From Desmodus rotundus (lineage: Eukaryota; Chordata; Mammalia; Chiroptera; Phyllostomidae): DNA of 64,000 nt. The first letter of the stretch is position 1. Each line of letters begins with the position of its first letter. Shown one piece after another: positions 9,091-22,673 of this stretch. Both the position numbers and the translations under genes were made by a program. Location of the stretch: assembly GCF_022682495.2 (NCBI RefSeq), contig NW_026527522.1, forward strand, positions 124,001-188,000, written 5' to 3'. The notes below the pieces were generated by a model. That model did not search any database, was not told the origin of the DNA, and saw only the letters and a program-made list of their open reading frames with translations.

Positions 9091-10588
9091 GAGAGGTCAC
9101 AGCAGTTTCACAGGGTCCCTGCGCACCTGTCCATGGAAACAGAAGCCCTCCCTGCCACTCAGAGGACCGCGCTATTTCCCCTAGGCCACACTGCCCAGCA
9201 ACACTCTCAGCCCCGCACAGACAGTGTGCTAAGGACAGACTTGGATACCGGGGGCCTGGGCGGGGGATTTTCCATGGAACTCTCTAAGGGCCCGGTGCCC
9301 TGTGTCGCCCGGGAGTGCCCATGCCCTTCCTTGACCCCGCAGGACACTTGCATCCAGCAATAAGCAGCCGTCTGCCTCCACGGGGCTCAAACACCTGGGC
9401 CCGGTGTGCGGGCACCTGGCGTACGTGGAGGCAAACCCCCTGACCCTTCTGTCCCGAACCCACCACTGCGAAGATCCCCCTTTTCTTCCATCCGTAAAGG
9501 GGCCCTCCCTGGGGAGTGGAGGAACATGGGGAGGCCCCCAGGAGATGGCTTTTCTCCGAGCCGCGGCTGGCTCGTTTCGGGCCTATACGTGGGCCGCGCA
9601 TGCGCACTCAGGCTCCCAAGCACACGCCTTCCTCGGCTCACCTGACCCACCCTTTAGAGGTCACAGCAGTTCCACAGGGTCCCTGGGCACCTGTCCGTGG
9701 ACACAGGAGCCCTCCCTGCCACCTAAAGGACCACGCGATTTCCGCTGGGGAACACTCCCCAGAAGCACTCCCAGCCTCGCACAGACACTGTGCGCAGGAT
9801 AGACTTGTGGACCAGGGGCCTGGGCGGGGAATTTTCCAGGGAACTCTCTAAAGGCCAGGTGCCCTCTGTCGCCCTGGGAGTGCCCACGCCATCCCTTAAC
9901 CCTGCAGGACACTATCATCCAGCAATAAGCAGCCCTCTGCCTCCACGGGGCTCAAACACCTGGGCCCGTTGTGGGAGCACCTGGCGTTTGTGCAGGCAAA
10001 CCCGCAGACCCCTCTGGCCCGAACCCACCACTGCGAAGATCCCACTTTTCTTCCATCCGTAAAGGGGTCCTCCTTGAGGAGTGGAGGAACATGGGGAGGC
10101 CCCCAGGAGATGGCTTTTCTCCAAGCCGCGGCTGGCTCCTTTCGGGCCTATACGTGGGCCGCGCGTGCGCACTCAGGCTCCCCACAACAGGCCTCCCTCG
10201 GGTCACGGGACCCACCCTTGAGGTGTCTCCTGACCCACCCTTGAGGGGTCACGTGACCCACACCTGGGGGGGTCTCGTGACACACCCCTGAGGTGTCTCG
10301 TGACCCACCCCTGGGGGGTCTCGTGACCCACCCCTGAGGGGTCACGTGACCCACACCTGCGGGGTCACGTGACCCACCCCTGGGGGGTCTAGTGACGCAC
10401 CCCTGAGGGGTCACGTGACCCACCCCTGAGGGGTCTCGTGACCCACCCCTGAGGGGTCACGTGACCCACCCTTGAGGGGTTTCGTGACCCACCCTTTTGG
10501 GGTCCCGTGACCCACCCTTGCGGGGTCTCGTGACCCACCCTTGGGAGGTCACCTGTCCCACCCTGGAGGGGTCAGGTGACCCGCCCTT
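9091..10588. repeat. Unit 7: dimer, VNTR 16 copies
   Basis: A 9091-9654, B 9655-10219, VNTR 10220-10588 (one extra G near 10268, as in unit 4). B has private changes GTTGTGGGAGC and GGCGTTTGTGC near 9968-9992. Confidence 0.94.
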
Positions 10589-11970
10589 GAGAGGTCACAG
10601 CAGTTTCACAGGGTCCCTGCGCACCTGTCCATGGAAACAGAAGCCCTCCCTGCCACTCAGAGGACCGCGCTATTTCCCCTAGGCCACACTGCCCAGCAAC
10701 ACTCTCAGCCCCGCACAGACAGTGTGCTAAGGACAGACTTGGATACCGGGGGCCGGGGCGGGGGATTTTCCATGGAACTCTCTAAGGGCCCGGTGCCCTG
10801 TGTCGCCCGGGAGTGCCCATGCCCTTCCTTGACCCCGCAGGACACTTGCATCCAGCAATAAGCAGCCGTCTGCCTCCACGGGGCTCAAACACCTGGGCCC
10901 GGTGTGCGGGCACCTGGCGTACGTGGAGGCAAACCCCCTGACCCTTCTGTCCCGAACCCACCACTGCGAAGATCCCCCTTTTCTTCCATCCGTAAAGGGG
11001 CCCTCCCTGGGGAGTGGAGGAACATGGGGAGGCCCCCAGGAGATGGCTTTTCTCCGAGCCGCGGCTGGCTCGTTTCGGGCCTATACGTGGGCCGCGCATG
11101 CGCACTCAGGCTCCCAAGCACACGCCTTCCTCGGCTCACCTGACCCACCCTTTAGAGGTCACAGCAGTTCCACAGGGTCCCTGGGCACCTGTCCGTGGAC
11201 ACAGGAGCCCTCCCTGCCACCTAAAGGACCACGCGATTTCCGCTGGGGAACACTCCCCAGAAGCACTCCCAGCCTCGCACAGACACTGTGCGCAGGATAG
11301 ACTTGTGGACCAGGGGCCTGGGCGGGGAATTTTCCAGGGAACTCTCTAAAGGCCAGGTGCCCTCTGTCGCCCTGGGAGTGCCCACGCCATCCCTTAACCC
11401 TGCAGGACACTATCATCCAGCAATAAGCAGCCCTCTGCCTCCACGGGGCTCAAACACCTGGGCCCGTTGTGCGAGCACCTGGCGTTCGTGCAGGCAAACC
11501 CGCAGACCCCTCTGGCCCGAACCCACCACTGCGAAGTTCCCACTTTTCTTCCATCCGTAAAGGGGTCCTCCTTGAGGAGTGGAGGAACATGGGGAGGCCC
11601 CCAGGAGATGGCTTTTCTCCAAGCCGCGGCTGGCTCCTTTCGGGCCTATACGTGGGCCGCGCGTGCGCACTCAGGCTCCCCACAACAGGCCTCCCTCGGG
11701 TCACGGGACCCACCCTTGAGGTGTCTCCTGACCCACCCTTGAGGGGTCACGTGACCCACACCTGGGGGGTCTCGTGACGCACCTCTGAGGTGTCTCGTGA
11801 CCCACCCCTGGGGGGTCTCGTGACCCACCCCTGAGGGGTCACGTGACCCACACCTGCGGGGTCACGTGACCCACCCCTGAGGGGTCACGTGACCCACACC
11901 TGCGGGGTCTCGTGACCCACCCTTGGAAGGTCACCTGTCCCACCCTGGAGGGGTCAGGTGACCCGCCCTT
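10589..11970. repeat. Unit 8: dimer, VNTR 11 copies
   Basis: A 10589-11152, B 11153-11717, VNTR 11718-11970. B has GCGAAGTTCCC (near 11533), shared only with unit 18. The VNTR lacks the usual repeats with TTTCGTG and TTTTGGGG, replacing them by a direct join to the 3' edge repeats. Confidence 0.94.
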
Positions 11971-13398
11971 GAGAGGTCACAGCAGTTTCACAGGGTCCCT
12001 GCGCACCTGTCCATGGAAACAGAAGCCCTCACTGCCACTCAGAGGACCGCGCTATTTCCCCTAGGCCTCACTGCCCAGCAGCACTCTCAGCCCCGCACAG
12101 ACAGTGTGCTAAGGACAGACTTGGATATCTGGGGCCTGGGCGGGGGATTTTCCATGGAACTCTCTAAGGGCCCGGTGCCCTGTGTCGCCCGGGAGTGCCC
12201 ATGCCCTTCCTTGACCCCGCAGGACACTTGCATCCAGCAATAAGCAGCCGTCTGCCTCCACGGGACTCAAACACCTGGGCCCGGTGTGCGGGCACCTGGC
12301 GTACGTGGAGGCAAACCCCCTGACCCTTCTGTCCCGAACCCACCACTGCGAAGATCCCCCTTTTCTTCCATCCGTAAAGGGGCCCTCCCTGGGGAGTGGA
12401 GGAACATGGGGAGGCCCCCAGGAGATGGCTTTTCTCCGAGCCGCGGCTGGCTCGTTTCGGGCCTATACGTGGGCCGCGCATGCGCACTCAGGCTCCCAAG
12501 CACACGCCTTCCTCGGCTCACCTGACCCACCCTTTAGAGGTCACAGCAGTTCCACAGGGTCCCTGGGCACCTGTCCGTGGACACAGGAGCCCTCCCTGCC
12601 ACCTAAAGGACCACGCGATTTCCGCTGGGGAACACTCCCCAGAAGCACTCCCAGCCTCGCACAGACACTGTGCGCAGGATAGACTTGTGGACCAGGGGCC
12701 TGGGCGGGGAATTTTCCAGGGAACTCTCTAAAGGCCAGGTGCCCTCTGTCGCCCTGGGAGTGCCCACGCCATCCCTTAACCCTGCAGGACACTATCATCC
12801 AGCAATAAGCAGCCCTCTGCCTCCACGGGGCTCAAACACCTGGGCCCGTTGTGCGAGCACCTGGCGTTCGTGCAGGCAAACCCGCAGACCCCTCTGGCCC
12901 GAACCCACCACTGCGAAGATCCCACTTTTCTTCCATCCGTAAAGGGGTCCTCCTTGAGGAGTGGAGGAACATGGGGAGGCCCCCAGGAGATGGCTTTTCT
13001 CCAAGCCGCGGCTGGCTCCTTTCGGGCCTATACGTGGGCCGCGCGTGCGCACTCAGGCTCCCCACAACAGGCCTCCCTCGGGTCACGGGACCCACCCTTG
13101 AGGTGTCTCCTGACCCACCCTTGAGGGGTCACGTGACCCACACCTGGGGGGTCTCGTGACACACCCCTGAGGTGTCTCGTGACCCACCCCTGGGGGGTCT
13201 CGTGACGCACCCCTGAGGGGTCACGTGACCCACCCCTGAGGGGTCTCGTGACCCACCCCTGAGGGGTCACGTGACCCACCCTTGAGGGGTTTAGTGACCC
13301 ACCCTTTTGGGGTCACGTGACCCACCCTTGCGGGGTCTCGTGACCCACCCTTGGGAGGTCACCTGTCCCACCCTGGAGGGGTCAGGTGACCCGCCCTT
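11971..13398. repeat. Unit 9: dimer, VNTR 13 copies
   Basis: A 11971-12534, B 12535-13099, VNTR 13100-13398. A has GCCCTCACTGCC, AGGCCTCACTG and GGATATCTGGGG, shared only with unit 15, so units 9 and 15 are recent copies of each other in A. Confidence 0.94.
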
Positions 13399-14259
13399 GA
13401 GAGGTCACAGCAGTTTCACAGGGTCCCTGCGCACCTGTCCATGGAAACAGAAGCCCTCCCTGCCACTCAGAGGACCGCGCTATTTCTCCTATGCCACACT
13501 GCCCAGCAACACTCTCAGCCCCGCACAGACAGTGTGCTAGGACAGACTTGGATACCGGGGGCCGGGGCGGGGGATTTTCCATGGAACTCTCTAAGGGCCC
13601 GGTGCCCTGTGTCGCCCGGGAGTGCCCATGCCCTTCCTTGACCCCGCAGGACACTTGCATCCAGCAATAAGCAGCCGTCTGCCTCCACGGGGCTCAAACA
13701 CCTGGGCCCGGTGTGCGGGCACCTGGCGTACTTGGAGGCAAACCCCTGACCCCTCTGGCCCGAACCCACCACTGCGAAGATCCCCCTTTTCTTCCATCCG
13801 TAAAGGGGCCCTCCCTGGGGAGTGGAGGAACATGGGGAGGCCCCCAGGAGTTGGCTTTTCTCCGAGCCGCGGCTGGCTCGTTTCGGGCCTATACGTGGGC
13901 CGCGCGTGCGCACTCAGGCTCCCCACAACAGGCCTCCCTCGCGTCACGGGACCCACCCTTGAGGTGTCTCCTGACCCACCCTTGAGGGGTCACGTGACCC
14001 ACACCTGGGGGGTCTCGTGACACACCCCTGAGGGATCACGTGACCCACCCCTGGGGGGTCTCGTGACCCACCACTGAGGGGTCACGTGACCCACCCCTGA
14101 GGGGTCTCGTGACCCACCCCTGAGGGGTCACGTGACCCACCCTTGAGGGGTTTCGTGACCCACCCTTTTGGGGTCACGTGACCTACCCTTGCGGGGTCTC
14201 GTGACCCACCCTTGGGAGGTCACCTGTCCCACCCTGGAGGGGTCAGGTGACCCGCCCTT
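13399..14259. repeat. Unit 10: monomeric A/B hybrid, VNTR 13 copies; shortest unit
   Basis: Hybrid subunit 13399-13960 (562 bp; one-base deletions near 13539 and 13742) and VNTR 13961-14259. It is A-like through GGCTCGTTTCGGG and B-like from CGCGCGTGCGC, so the junction lies at about 13880-13902, further 3' than in the other core hybrids. The VNTR shares GAGGGATCACGTG with units 24 and 32. At 861 bp from A to A it is the shortest unit. Confidence 0.93.
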
Positions 14260-15756
14260 GAGAGGTCACAGCAGTTTCACAGGGTCCCTGCGCACCTGTC
14301 CATGGAAACAGAAGCCCTCCCTGCCACTCAGAGGACCGCGCTATTTCCCCTAGGCCACACTGCCCAGCAACACTCTCAGCCCCGCACAGACAGTGTGCTA
14401 AGGACAGACTTGGATACCGGGCGCCGGGGCGGGGGATTTTCCATGGAACTCTCTAAGGGCCCGGTGCCCTGTGTCGCCCGGGAGTGCCCATGCCCTTCCT
14501 TGACCCCGCAGGACACTTGCATCCAGCAATAAGCAGCCGTCTGCCTCCACGGGGCTCAAACACCTGGGCCCGGTGTGCGGGCACCTGGCGTACGTGGAGG
14601 CAAACCCCCTGACCCTTCTGTCCCGAACCCACCACTGCGAAGATCCCCCTTTTCTTCCATCCGTAAAGGGGCCCTCCCTGGGGAGTGGAGGAACATGGGG
14701 AGGCCCCCAGGAGATGGCTTTTCTCCGAGCCGCGGCTGGCTCGTTTCGGGCCTATACGTGGGCCGCGCATGCGCACTCAGGCTCCCAAGCACACGCCTTC
14801 CTCGGCTCACCTGACCCACCCTTTAGAGGTCACAGCAGTTCCACAGGGTCCCTGGGCACCTGTCCGTGGACACAGGAGCCCTCCCTGCCACCTAAAGGAC
14901 CACGCGATTTCCGCTGGGGAACACTCCCCAGAAGCACTCCCAGCCTCGCACAGACACTGTGCGCAGGATAGACTTGTGGACCAGGGGCCTGGGCGGGGAA
15001 TTTTCCAGGGAACTCTCTAAAGGCCAGGTGCCCTCTGTCGCCCTGGGAGTGCCCACGCCATCCCTTAACCCTGCAGGACACTATCATCCAGCAATAAGCA
15101 GCCCTCTGCCTCCACGGGGCTCAAACACCTGGGCCCGTTGTGCGAGCACCTGGTGTTCGTGCAGGCACACCCGCAGACCCCTCTGGCCCGAACCCACCAC
15201 TGCGAAGATCCCACTTTTCTTCCATCCGTAAAGGGGTCCTCCTTGAGGAGTGGAGGAACATGGGGAGGCCCCCAGGAGATGGCTTTTCTCCAAGCCGCGG
15301 CTGGCTCCTTTCGGGCCTATACGTGGGCCGCGCGTGCGCACTCAGGCTCCCCACAACAGGCCTCCCTCGGGTCACGGGACCCACCCTTGAGGTGTCTCCT
15401 GACCCACCCTTGAGGGGTCACGTGACCCACACCTGGGGGGTCTCGTGACGCACCCCTGAGGTGTCACGTGACCCACCCCTGGGGGGTGTCGTGACCCACC
15501 CCTGAGGGGTCACGTGACCCACACCTGCGGGATCACGTGACCCACCCCTGGGGGGTCTCGTGACGCACCCCTGAGGGGTCACGTGACCCACCCCTGAGGG
15601 GTCTCGTGACCCACCCCTGAGGGGTCACGTGACCCACCCTTGAGGGGTTTCGTGACCCACCCTTTTGGGGTCACGTGACCCACCCTTGCGGGGTCTCGTG
15701 ACCCACCCTTGGGAGGTCACCTGTCCCACACTGGAGGGGTCAGGTGACCCGCCCTT
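14260..15756. repeat. Unit 11: dimer, VNTR 16 copies
   Basis: A 14260-14823, B 14824-15388, VNTR 15389-15756. A has the ACCGGGCGCCGG variant; B has CCTGGTGTTCG and GCAGGCACACCC. The same A+B combination recurs in units 22, 25, 31 and 33. Confidence 0.94.
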
Positions 15757-17252
15757 GAGAGGTCACAGCAGTTTCACAGGGTCCCTGCGCACCTGTCCAT
15801 GGAAACAGAAGCCCTCCCTGCCACTCAGAGGACCGCGCTATTTCCCCTAGGCCACACTGCCCAGCAACACTCTCAGCCCCGCACAGACAGTGTGCTAAGG
15901 ACAGACTTGGATACCGGGGGCCTGGGCGGGGGATTTTCCATGGAACTCTCTAAGGGCCCGGTGCCCTGTGTCGCCCGGGAGTGCCCATGCCCTTCCTTGA
16001 CCCCGCAGGACACTTGCATCCAGCAATAAGCAGCCGTCTGCCTCCACGGGGCTCAAACACCTGGGCCCGGTGTGCGGGCACCTGGCGTACGTGGAGGCAA
16101 ACCCCTGACCCTTCTGTCCCGAACCCACCACTGCGAAGATCCCCCTTTTCTTCCATCCGTAAAGGGGCCCTCCCTGGGGAGTGGAGGAACATGGGGAGGC
16201 CCCCAGGAGATGGCTTTTCTCCGAGCCGCGGCTGGCTCGTTTCGGGCCTATACGTGGGCCGCGCATGCGCACTCAGGCTCCCAAGCACACGCCTTCCTCG
16301 GCTCACCTGACCCACCCTTTAGAGGTCACAGCAGTTCCACAGGGTCCCTGGGCACCTGTCCGTGGACACAGGAGCCCTCCCTGCCACCTAAAGGACCACG
16401 CGATTTCCGCTGGGGAACACTCCCCAGAAGCACTCCCAGCCTCGCACAGACACTGTGCGCAGGATAGACTTGTGGACCAGGGGCCTGGGCGGGGAATTTT
16501 CCAGGGAACTCTCTAAAGGCCAGGTGCCCTCTGTCGCCCTGGGAGTGCCCACGCCATCCCTTAACCCTGCAGGACACTATCATCCAGCAATAAGCAGCCC
16601 TCTGCCTCCACGGGGCTCAAACACCTGGGCCCGTTGTGCGAGCACCTGGTGTTCGTGCAGGCACACCCGCAGACCCCTCTGGCCCGAACCCACCACTGCG
16701 AAGATCCCACTTTTCTTCCATCCGTAAAGGGGTCCTCCTTGAGGAGTGGAGGAACATGGGGAGGCCCCCAGGAGATGGCTTTTCTCCAAGCCGCGGCTGG
16801 CTCCTTTCGGGCCTATACGTGGGCCGCGCGTGCGCACTCAGGCTCCCCACAACAGGCCTCCCTCGGGTCACGGGACCCACCCTTGAGGTGTCTCCTGACC
16901 CACCCTTGAGGGGTCACGTGACCCACACCTGGGGGGTCTCGTGACGCACCCCTGAGGTGTCACGTGACCCACCCCTGGGGGGTGTCGTGACCCACCCCTG
17001 AGGGGTCACGTGACCCACACCTGCGGGATCACGTGACCCACCCCTGGGGGGTCTCGTGACGCACCCCTGAGGGGTCACGTGACCCACCCCTGAGGGGTCT
17101 CGTGACCCACCCCTGAGGGGTCACGTGACCCACCCTTGAGGGGTTTCGTGACCCACCCTTTTGGGGTCACGTGACCCACCCTTGCGGGGTCTCGTGACCC
17201 ACCCTTGGGAGGTCACCTGTCCCACACTGGAGGGGTCAGGTGACCCGCCCTT
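15757..17252. repeat. Unit 12: dimer, VNTR 16 copies
   Basis: A 15757-16319 (one-base deletion in the C-run near 16100), B 16320-16884, VNTR 16885-17252. A shares its deletion with unit 13 and B shares the GGTGTTCG variant with unit 11. Confidence 0.94.
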
Positions 17253-18747
17253 GAGAGGTCACAGCAGTTTCACAGGGTCCCTGCGCACCTGTCCATGGAA
17301 ACAGAAGCCCTCCCTGCCACTCAGAGGACCGCGCTATTTCCCCTAGGCCACACTGCCCAGCAACACTCTCAGCCCCGCACAGACAGTGTGCTAAGGACAG
17401 ACTTGGATACCGGGGGCCTGGGCGGGGGATTTTCCATGGAACTCTCTAAGGGCCCGGTGCCCTGTGTCGCCCGGGAGTGCCCATGCCCTTCCTTGACCCC
17501 GCAGGACACTTGCATCCAGCAATAAGCAGCCGTCTGCCTCCACGGGGCTCAAACACCTGGGCCCGGTGTGCGGGCACCTGGCGTACGTGGAGGCAAACCC
17601 CTGACCCTTCTGTCCCGAACCCACCACTGCGAAGATCCCCCTTTTCTTCCATCCGTAAAGGGGCCCTCCCTGGGGAGTGGAGGAACATGGGGAGGCCCCC
17701 AGGAGATGGCTTTTCTCCGAGCCGCGGCTGGCTCGTTTCGGGCCTATACGTGGGCCGCGCATGCGCACTCAGGCTCCCAAGCACACGCCTTCCTCGGCTC
17801 ACCTGACCCACCCTTTAGAGGTCACAGCAGTTCCACAGGGTCCCTGGGAACCTGTCCGTGGACACAGGAGCCCTCCCTGCCACCTAAAGGACCACGCGAT
17901 TTCCGCTGGGGAACACTCCCCAGAAGCACTCCCAGCCTCGCACAGACACTGTGCGCAGGATAGACTTGTGGACCAGGGGCCTGGGCGGGGAATTTTCCAG
18001 GGAACTCTCTAAAGGCCAGGTGCCCTCTGTCGCCCTGGGAGTGCCCACGCCATCCCTTAACCCTGCAGGACACTATCATCCAGCAATAAGCAGCCCTCTG
18101 CCTCCACGGGGCTCAAACACCTGGGCCCGTTGTGCGAGCACCTGGCGTTCGTGCAGGCAAACCCGCAGACCCCTCTGGCCCGAACCCACCACTGCGAAGA
18201 TCCCACTTTTCTTCCATCCGTAAAGGGGTCCTCCTTGAGGAGTGGAGGAACATGGGGAGGCCCCCAGGAGATGGCTTTTCTCCAAGCCGCGGCTGGCTCC
18301 TTTCGGGCCTATACGTGGGCCGCGCGTGCGCACTCAGGCTCCCCACAACAGGCCTCCCTCGGGTCACGGGACCCACCCTTGAGGTGTCTCCTGACCCACC
18401 CTTGAGGGGTCACGTGACCCACACCTGGGGGGTCTCGTGACACACCCCTGAGGTGTCTCGTGACCCACCCCTGGGGGGTCTCGTGACCCACCCCTGAGGG
18501 TCACGTGACCCACACCTGCGGGGTCACGTGACCCACCCCTGGGGGGTCTAGTGACGCACCCCTGAGGGGTCACGTGACCCACCCCTGAGGGGTCTCGTGA
18601 CCCACCCCTGAGGGGTCACGTGACCCACCCTTGAGGGGTTTCGTGACCCACCCTTTTGGGGTCCCGTGACCCACCCTTGCGGGGTCTCGTGACCCACCCG
18701 TGGGAGGTCACCTGTCCCACCCTGGAGGGGTCAGGTGACCCGCCCTT
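17253..18747. repeat. Unit 13: dimer, VNTR 16 copies
   Basis: A 17253-17815 with the same C-run deletion as unit 12; B 17816-18380 with a private CTGGGAACCTG near 17848; VNTR 18381-18747, one base short (CCTGAGGGTCACG near 18495). Confidence 0.94.
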
Positions 18748-20129
18748 GAGAGGTCACAGCAGTTTCACAGGGTCCCTGCGCACCTGTCCATGGAAACAGA
18801 AGCCCTCCCTGCCACTCAGAGGACCGCGCTATTTCCCCTAGGCCACACTGCCCAGCAACACTCTCAGCCCCGCACAGACAGTGTGCTAAGGACAGACTTG
18901 GATACCGGGGGCCGGGGCGGGGGATTTTCCATGGAACTCTCTAAGGGCCCGGTGCCCTGTGTCGCCCGGGAGTGCCCATGCCCTTCCTTGACCCCGCAGG
19001 ACACTTGCATCCAGCAATAAGCAGCCGTCTGCCTCCACGGGGCTCAAACACCTGGGCCCGGTGTGCGGGCACCTGGCGTACGTGGAGGCAAACCCCCTGA
19101 CCCTTCTGTCCCGAACCCACCACTGCGAAGATCCCCCTTTTCTTCCATCCGTAAAGGGGCCCTCCCTGGGGAGTGGAGGAACATGGGGAGGCCCCCAGGA
19201 GATGGCTTTTCTCCGAGCCGCGGCTGGCTCGTTTCGGGCCTATACGTGGGCCGCGCATGCGCACTCAGGCTCCCAAGCACACGCCTTCCTCGGCTCACCT
19301 GACCCACCCTTTAGAGGTCACAGCAGTTCCACAGGGTCCCTGGGCACCTGTCCGTGGACACAGGAGCCCTCCCTGCCACCTAAAGGACCACGCGATTTCC
19401 GCTGGGGAACACTCCCCAGAAGCACTCCCAGCCTCGCACAGACACTGTGCGCAGGATAGACTTGTGGACCAGGGGCCTGGGTGGGGAATTTTCCAGGGAA
19501 CTCTCTAAAGGCCAGGTGCCCTCTGTCGCCCTGGGTGTGCCCACGCCATCCCTTAACCCTGCAGGACACTATCATCCAGCAATAAGCAGCCCTCTGCCTC
19601 CACGGGGCTCAAACACCTGGGCCCGTTGTGCGAGCACCTGGCGTTCGTGCAGGCAAACCCGCAGACCCCTCTGGCCCGAACCCACCACTGCGAAGATCCC
19701 ACTTTTCTTCCATCCGTAAAGGGGTCCTCCTTGAGGAGTGGAGGAACATGGGGAGGCCCCCAGGAGATGGCTTTTCTCCAAGCCGCGGCTGGCTCCTTTC
19801 GGGCCTATACGTGGGCCGCGCGTGCGCACTCAGGCTCCCCACAACAGGCCTCCCTCGGGTCACGGGACCCACCCTTGAGGTGTCTCCTGACCCAGCCTTG
19901 AGGGGTCACGTGACCCACACCTGGGGGGTCTCGTGACGCACCCCTGAGGTGTCTCGTGACCCACCCCTGGGGGGTCTCGTGACCCACCCCTGAGGGGTCA
20001 CGTGACCCACACCTGCGGGGTCACGTGACCCACCCCTGAGGGGTCACGTGACCCACACCTGCGGGGTCTCGTGACCCACCCTTGGAAGGTCACCTGTCCC
20101 ACCCTGGAGGGGTCAGGTGACCCGCCCTT
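18748..20129. repeat. Unit 14: dimer, VNTR 11 copies
   Basis: A 18748-19311, B 19312-19876, VNTR 19877-20129. B has private GGGTGGGGAATT and CTGGGTGTGCC changes (19481-19540). The VNTR has the same 11-copy structure as units 8 and 18, with a private GACCCAGCCTTG near 19893. Confidence 0.94.
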
Positions 20130-21626
20130 GAGAGGTCACAGCAGTTTCACAGGGTCCCTGCGCACCTGTCCATGGAAACAGAAGCCCTCACTGCCACTCA
20201 GAGGACCGCGCTATTTCCCCTAGGCCTCACTGCCCAGCAGCACTCTCAGCCCCGCACAGACAGTGTGCTAAGGACAGACTTGGATATCTGGGGCCTGGGC
20301 GGGGGATTTTCCATGGAACTCTCTAAGGGCCCGGTGCCCTGTGTCGCCCGGGAGTGCCCATGCCCTTCCTTGACCCCGCAGGACACTTGCATCCAGCAAT
20401 AAGCAGCCGTCTGCCTCCACGGGGCTCAAACACCTGGGCCCGGTGTGCGGGCACCTGGCGTACGTGGAGGCAAACCCCCTGACCCTTCTGTCCCGAACCC
20501 ACCACTGCGAAGATCCCCCTTTTCTTCCATCCGTAAAGGGGCCCTCCCTGGGGAGTGGAGGAACATGGGGAGGCCCCCAGGAGATGGCTTTTCTCCGAGC
20601 CGCGGCTGGCTCGTTTCGGGCCTATACGTGGGCCGCGCATGCGCACTCAGGCTCCCAAGCACACGCCTTCCTCGGCTCACCTGACCCACCCTTTAGAGGT
20701 CACAGCAGTTCCACAGGGTCCCTGGGCACCTGTCCGTGGACACAGGAGCCCTCCCTGCCACCTAAAGGACCACGCGATTTCCGCTGGGGAACACTCCCCA
20801 GAAGCACTCCCAGCCTCGCACAGACACTGTGCGCAGGATAGACTTGTGGACCAGGGGCCTGGGCGGGGAATTTTCCAGGGAACTCTCCAAAGGCCAGGTG
20901 CCCTCTGTCGCCCTGGGAGTGCCCACGCCATCCCTTAACCCTGCAGGACACTATCATCCAGCAATAAGCAGCCCTCTGCCTCCACGGGGCTCAAACACCT
21001 GGGCCCGTTGTGCGAGCACCTGGCGTTCGTGCAGGCAAACCCGCAGACCCCTCTGGCCCGAACCCACCACTGCGAAGATCCCACTTTTCTTCCATCCATA
21101 AAGGGGTCCTCCTTGAGGAGTGGAGGAACATGGGGAGGCCCCCAGGAGATGGCTTTTCTCCAAGCCGCGGCTGGCTCCTTTCGGGCCTATACGTGGGCCG
21201 CGCGTGCGCACTCAGGCTCCCCACAACAGGCCTCCCTCGGGTCACGGGACCCACCCTTGAGGTGTCTCCTGACCCACCCTTGAGGGGTCACGTGACCCAC
21301 ACCTGGGGGGTCTCGTGACGCACCCCTGAGGTGTCTCGTGACCCACCCCTGGGGGGTCTCGTGACCCACCCCTGAGGGGTCACGTGACCCACACCTGCGG
21401 GGTCACGTGACCCACCCCTGGGGGGTCTCGTGACGCACCCCTGAGGGGTCACGTGACCCACCCCTGAGGGGTCTCGTGACCCACCCCTGAGGGGTCACGT
21501 GACCCACCCTTGAGGGGTTTCGTGACCCACACTTTTGGGGTCACGTGACCCACCCTTGCGGGGTCTCGTGACCCACCCTTGGGAGGTCACCTGTCCCACC
21601 CTGGAGGGGTCAGGTGACCCGCCCTT
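20130..21626. repeat. Unit 15: dimer, VNTR 16 copies
   Basis: A 20130-20693 shares the GGATATCTGGGG set with unit 9; B 20694-21258 has private CTCTCCAAAGG (near 20888) and CCATAAAGG (near 21099); VNTR 21259-21626. Confidence 0.94.
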
Positions 21627-22673
21627 GAGAGGTCACAGCAGTTTCACAGGGTCCCTGCGCACCTGTCCATGGAAACAGAAGCCCTCCCTGCCACTCAGAG
21701 GACCGCGCTATTTCTCCTATGCCACACTGCCCAGCAACACTCTCAGCCCCGCACAGACAGTGTGCTAAGGACAGACTTGGATACCGGGGGCCGGGGCGGG
21801 GGATTTTCCATGGAACTCTCTAAGGGCCCGGTGCCCTGTGTCGCCCGGGAGTGCCCATGCCCTTCCTTGACCCCGCAGGACACTTGCATCCAGCAATAAG
21901 CAGCCGTCTGCCTCCACGGGGCTCAAACACCTGGGCCCGTTGTGCGAGCACCTGGCGTTCGTGCAGGCAAACCCGCAGAACCCTCTGGCCCGAACCCACC
22001 ACTGCGAAGATCCCACTTTTCTTCCATCCGTAAAGGGGTCCTCCTTGAGGAGTGGAGGAACATGGGGAGGCCCCCAGGAGATGGCTTTTCTCCAAGCCGC
22101 GGCTGGCTCCTTTCGGGCCTATACGTGGGCCGCGCGTGCGCACTCAGGCTCCCCACAACAGGCCTCCCTCGGGTCACGGGACCCACCCTTGAGGTGTCTC
22201 CTGACCCACCCTTGAGGGGTCACGTGACCCACACCTGGGGGGTCTCGTGACACACCCCTGAGGGGTCACGTGACCCACCCCTGGGGGGTCTCGTGACCCA
22301 CCCCTGAGGGGTCACGTGACCCACCCTTGAGGGGTCACGTGACCCACACCTGGGGGGTCTCGTGACGCACCCCTGAGGTGTCACGTGACCCACCCCTGGG
22401 GGGTGTCGTGACCCACACCTGAGGGGTCACGTGACCCACACCTGCGGAGTCACGTGACCCACCCCTGGGGGGTCTCGTGACGCACCCCTGAGGGGTCACG
22501 TGACCCACCCCTGAGGGGTCTCGTGACCCACCCCTGAGGGGTCACGTGACCCACCCTTGAGGGGTTTCGTGACCCACCCTTTTGGGGTCACGTGACCCAC
22601 CCTTGCGGGGTCTCGTGACCCACCCTTGGGAGGTCACCTGTCCCACACTGGAGGGGTCAGGTGACCCGCCCTT
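21627..22673. repeat. Unit 16: monomeric A/B hybrid, VNTR 21 copies
   Basis: Hybrid subunit 21627-22190, VNTR 22191-22673. It has the same A-to-B junction and CTCCTATGCC and CGCAGAACCC variants as units 6, 19, 27 and 35, so these hybrids probably descend from a single deletion event and were then copied. Confidence 0.94.
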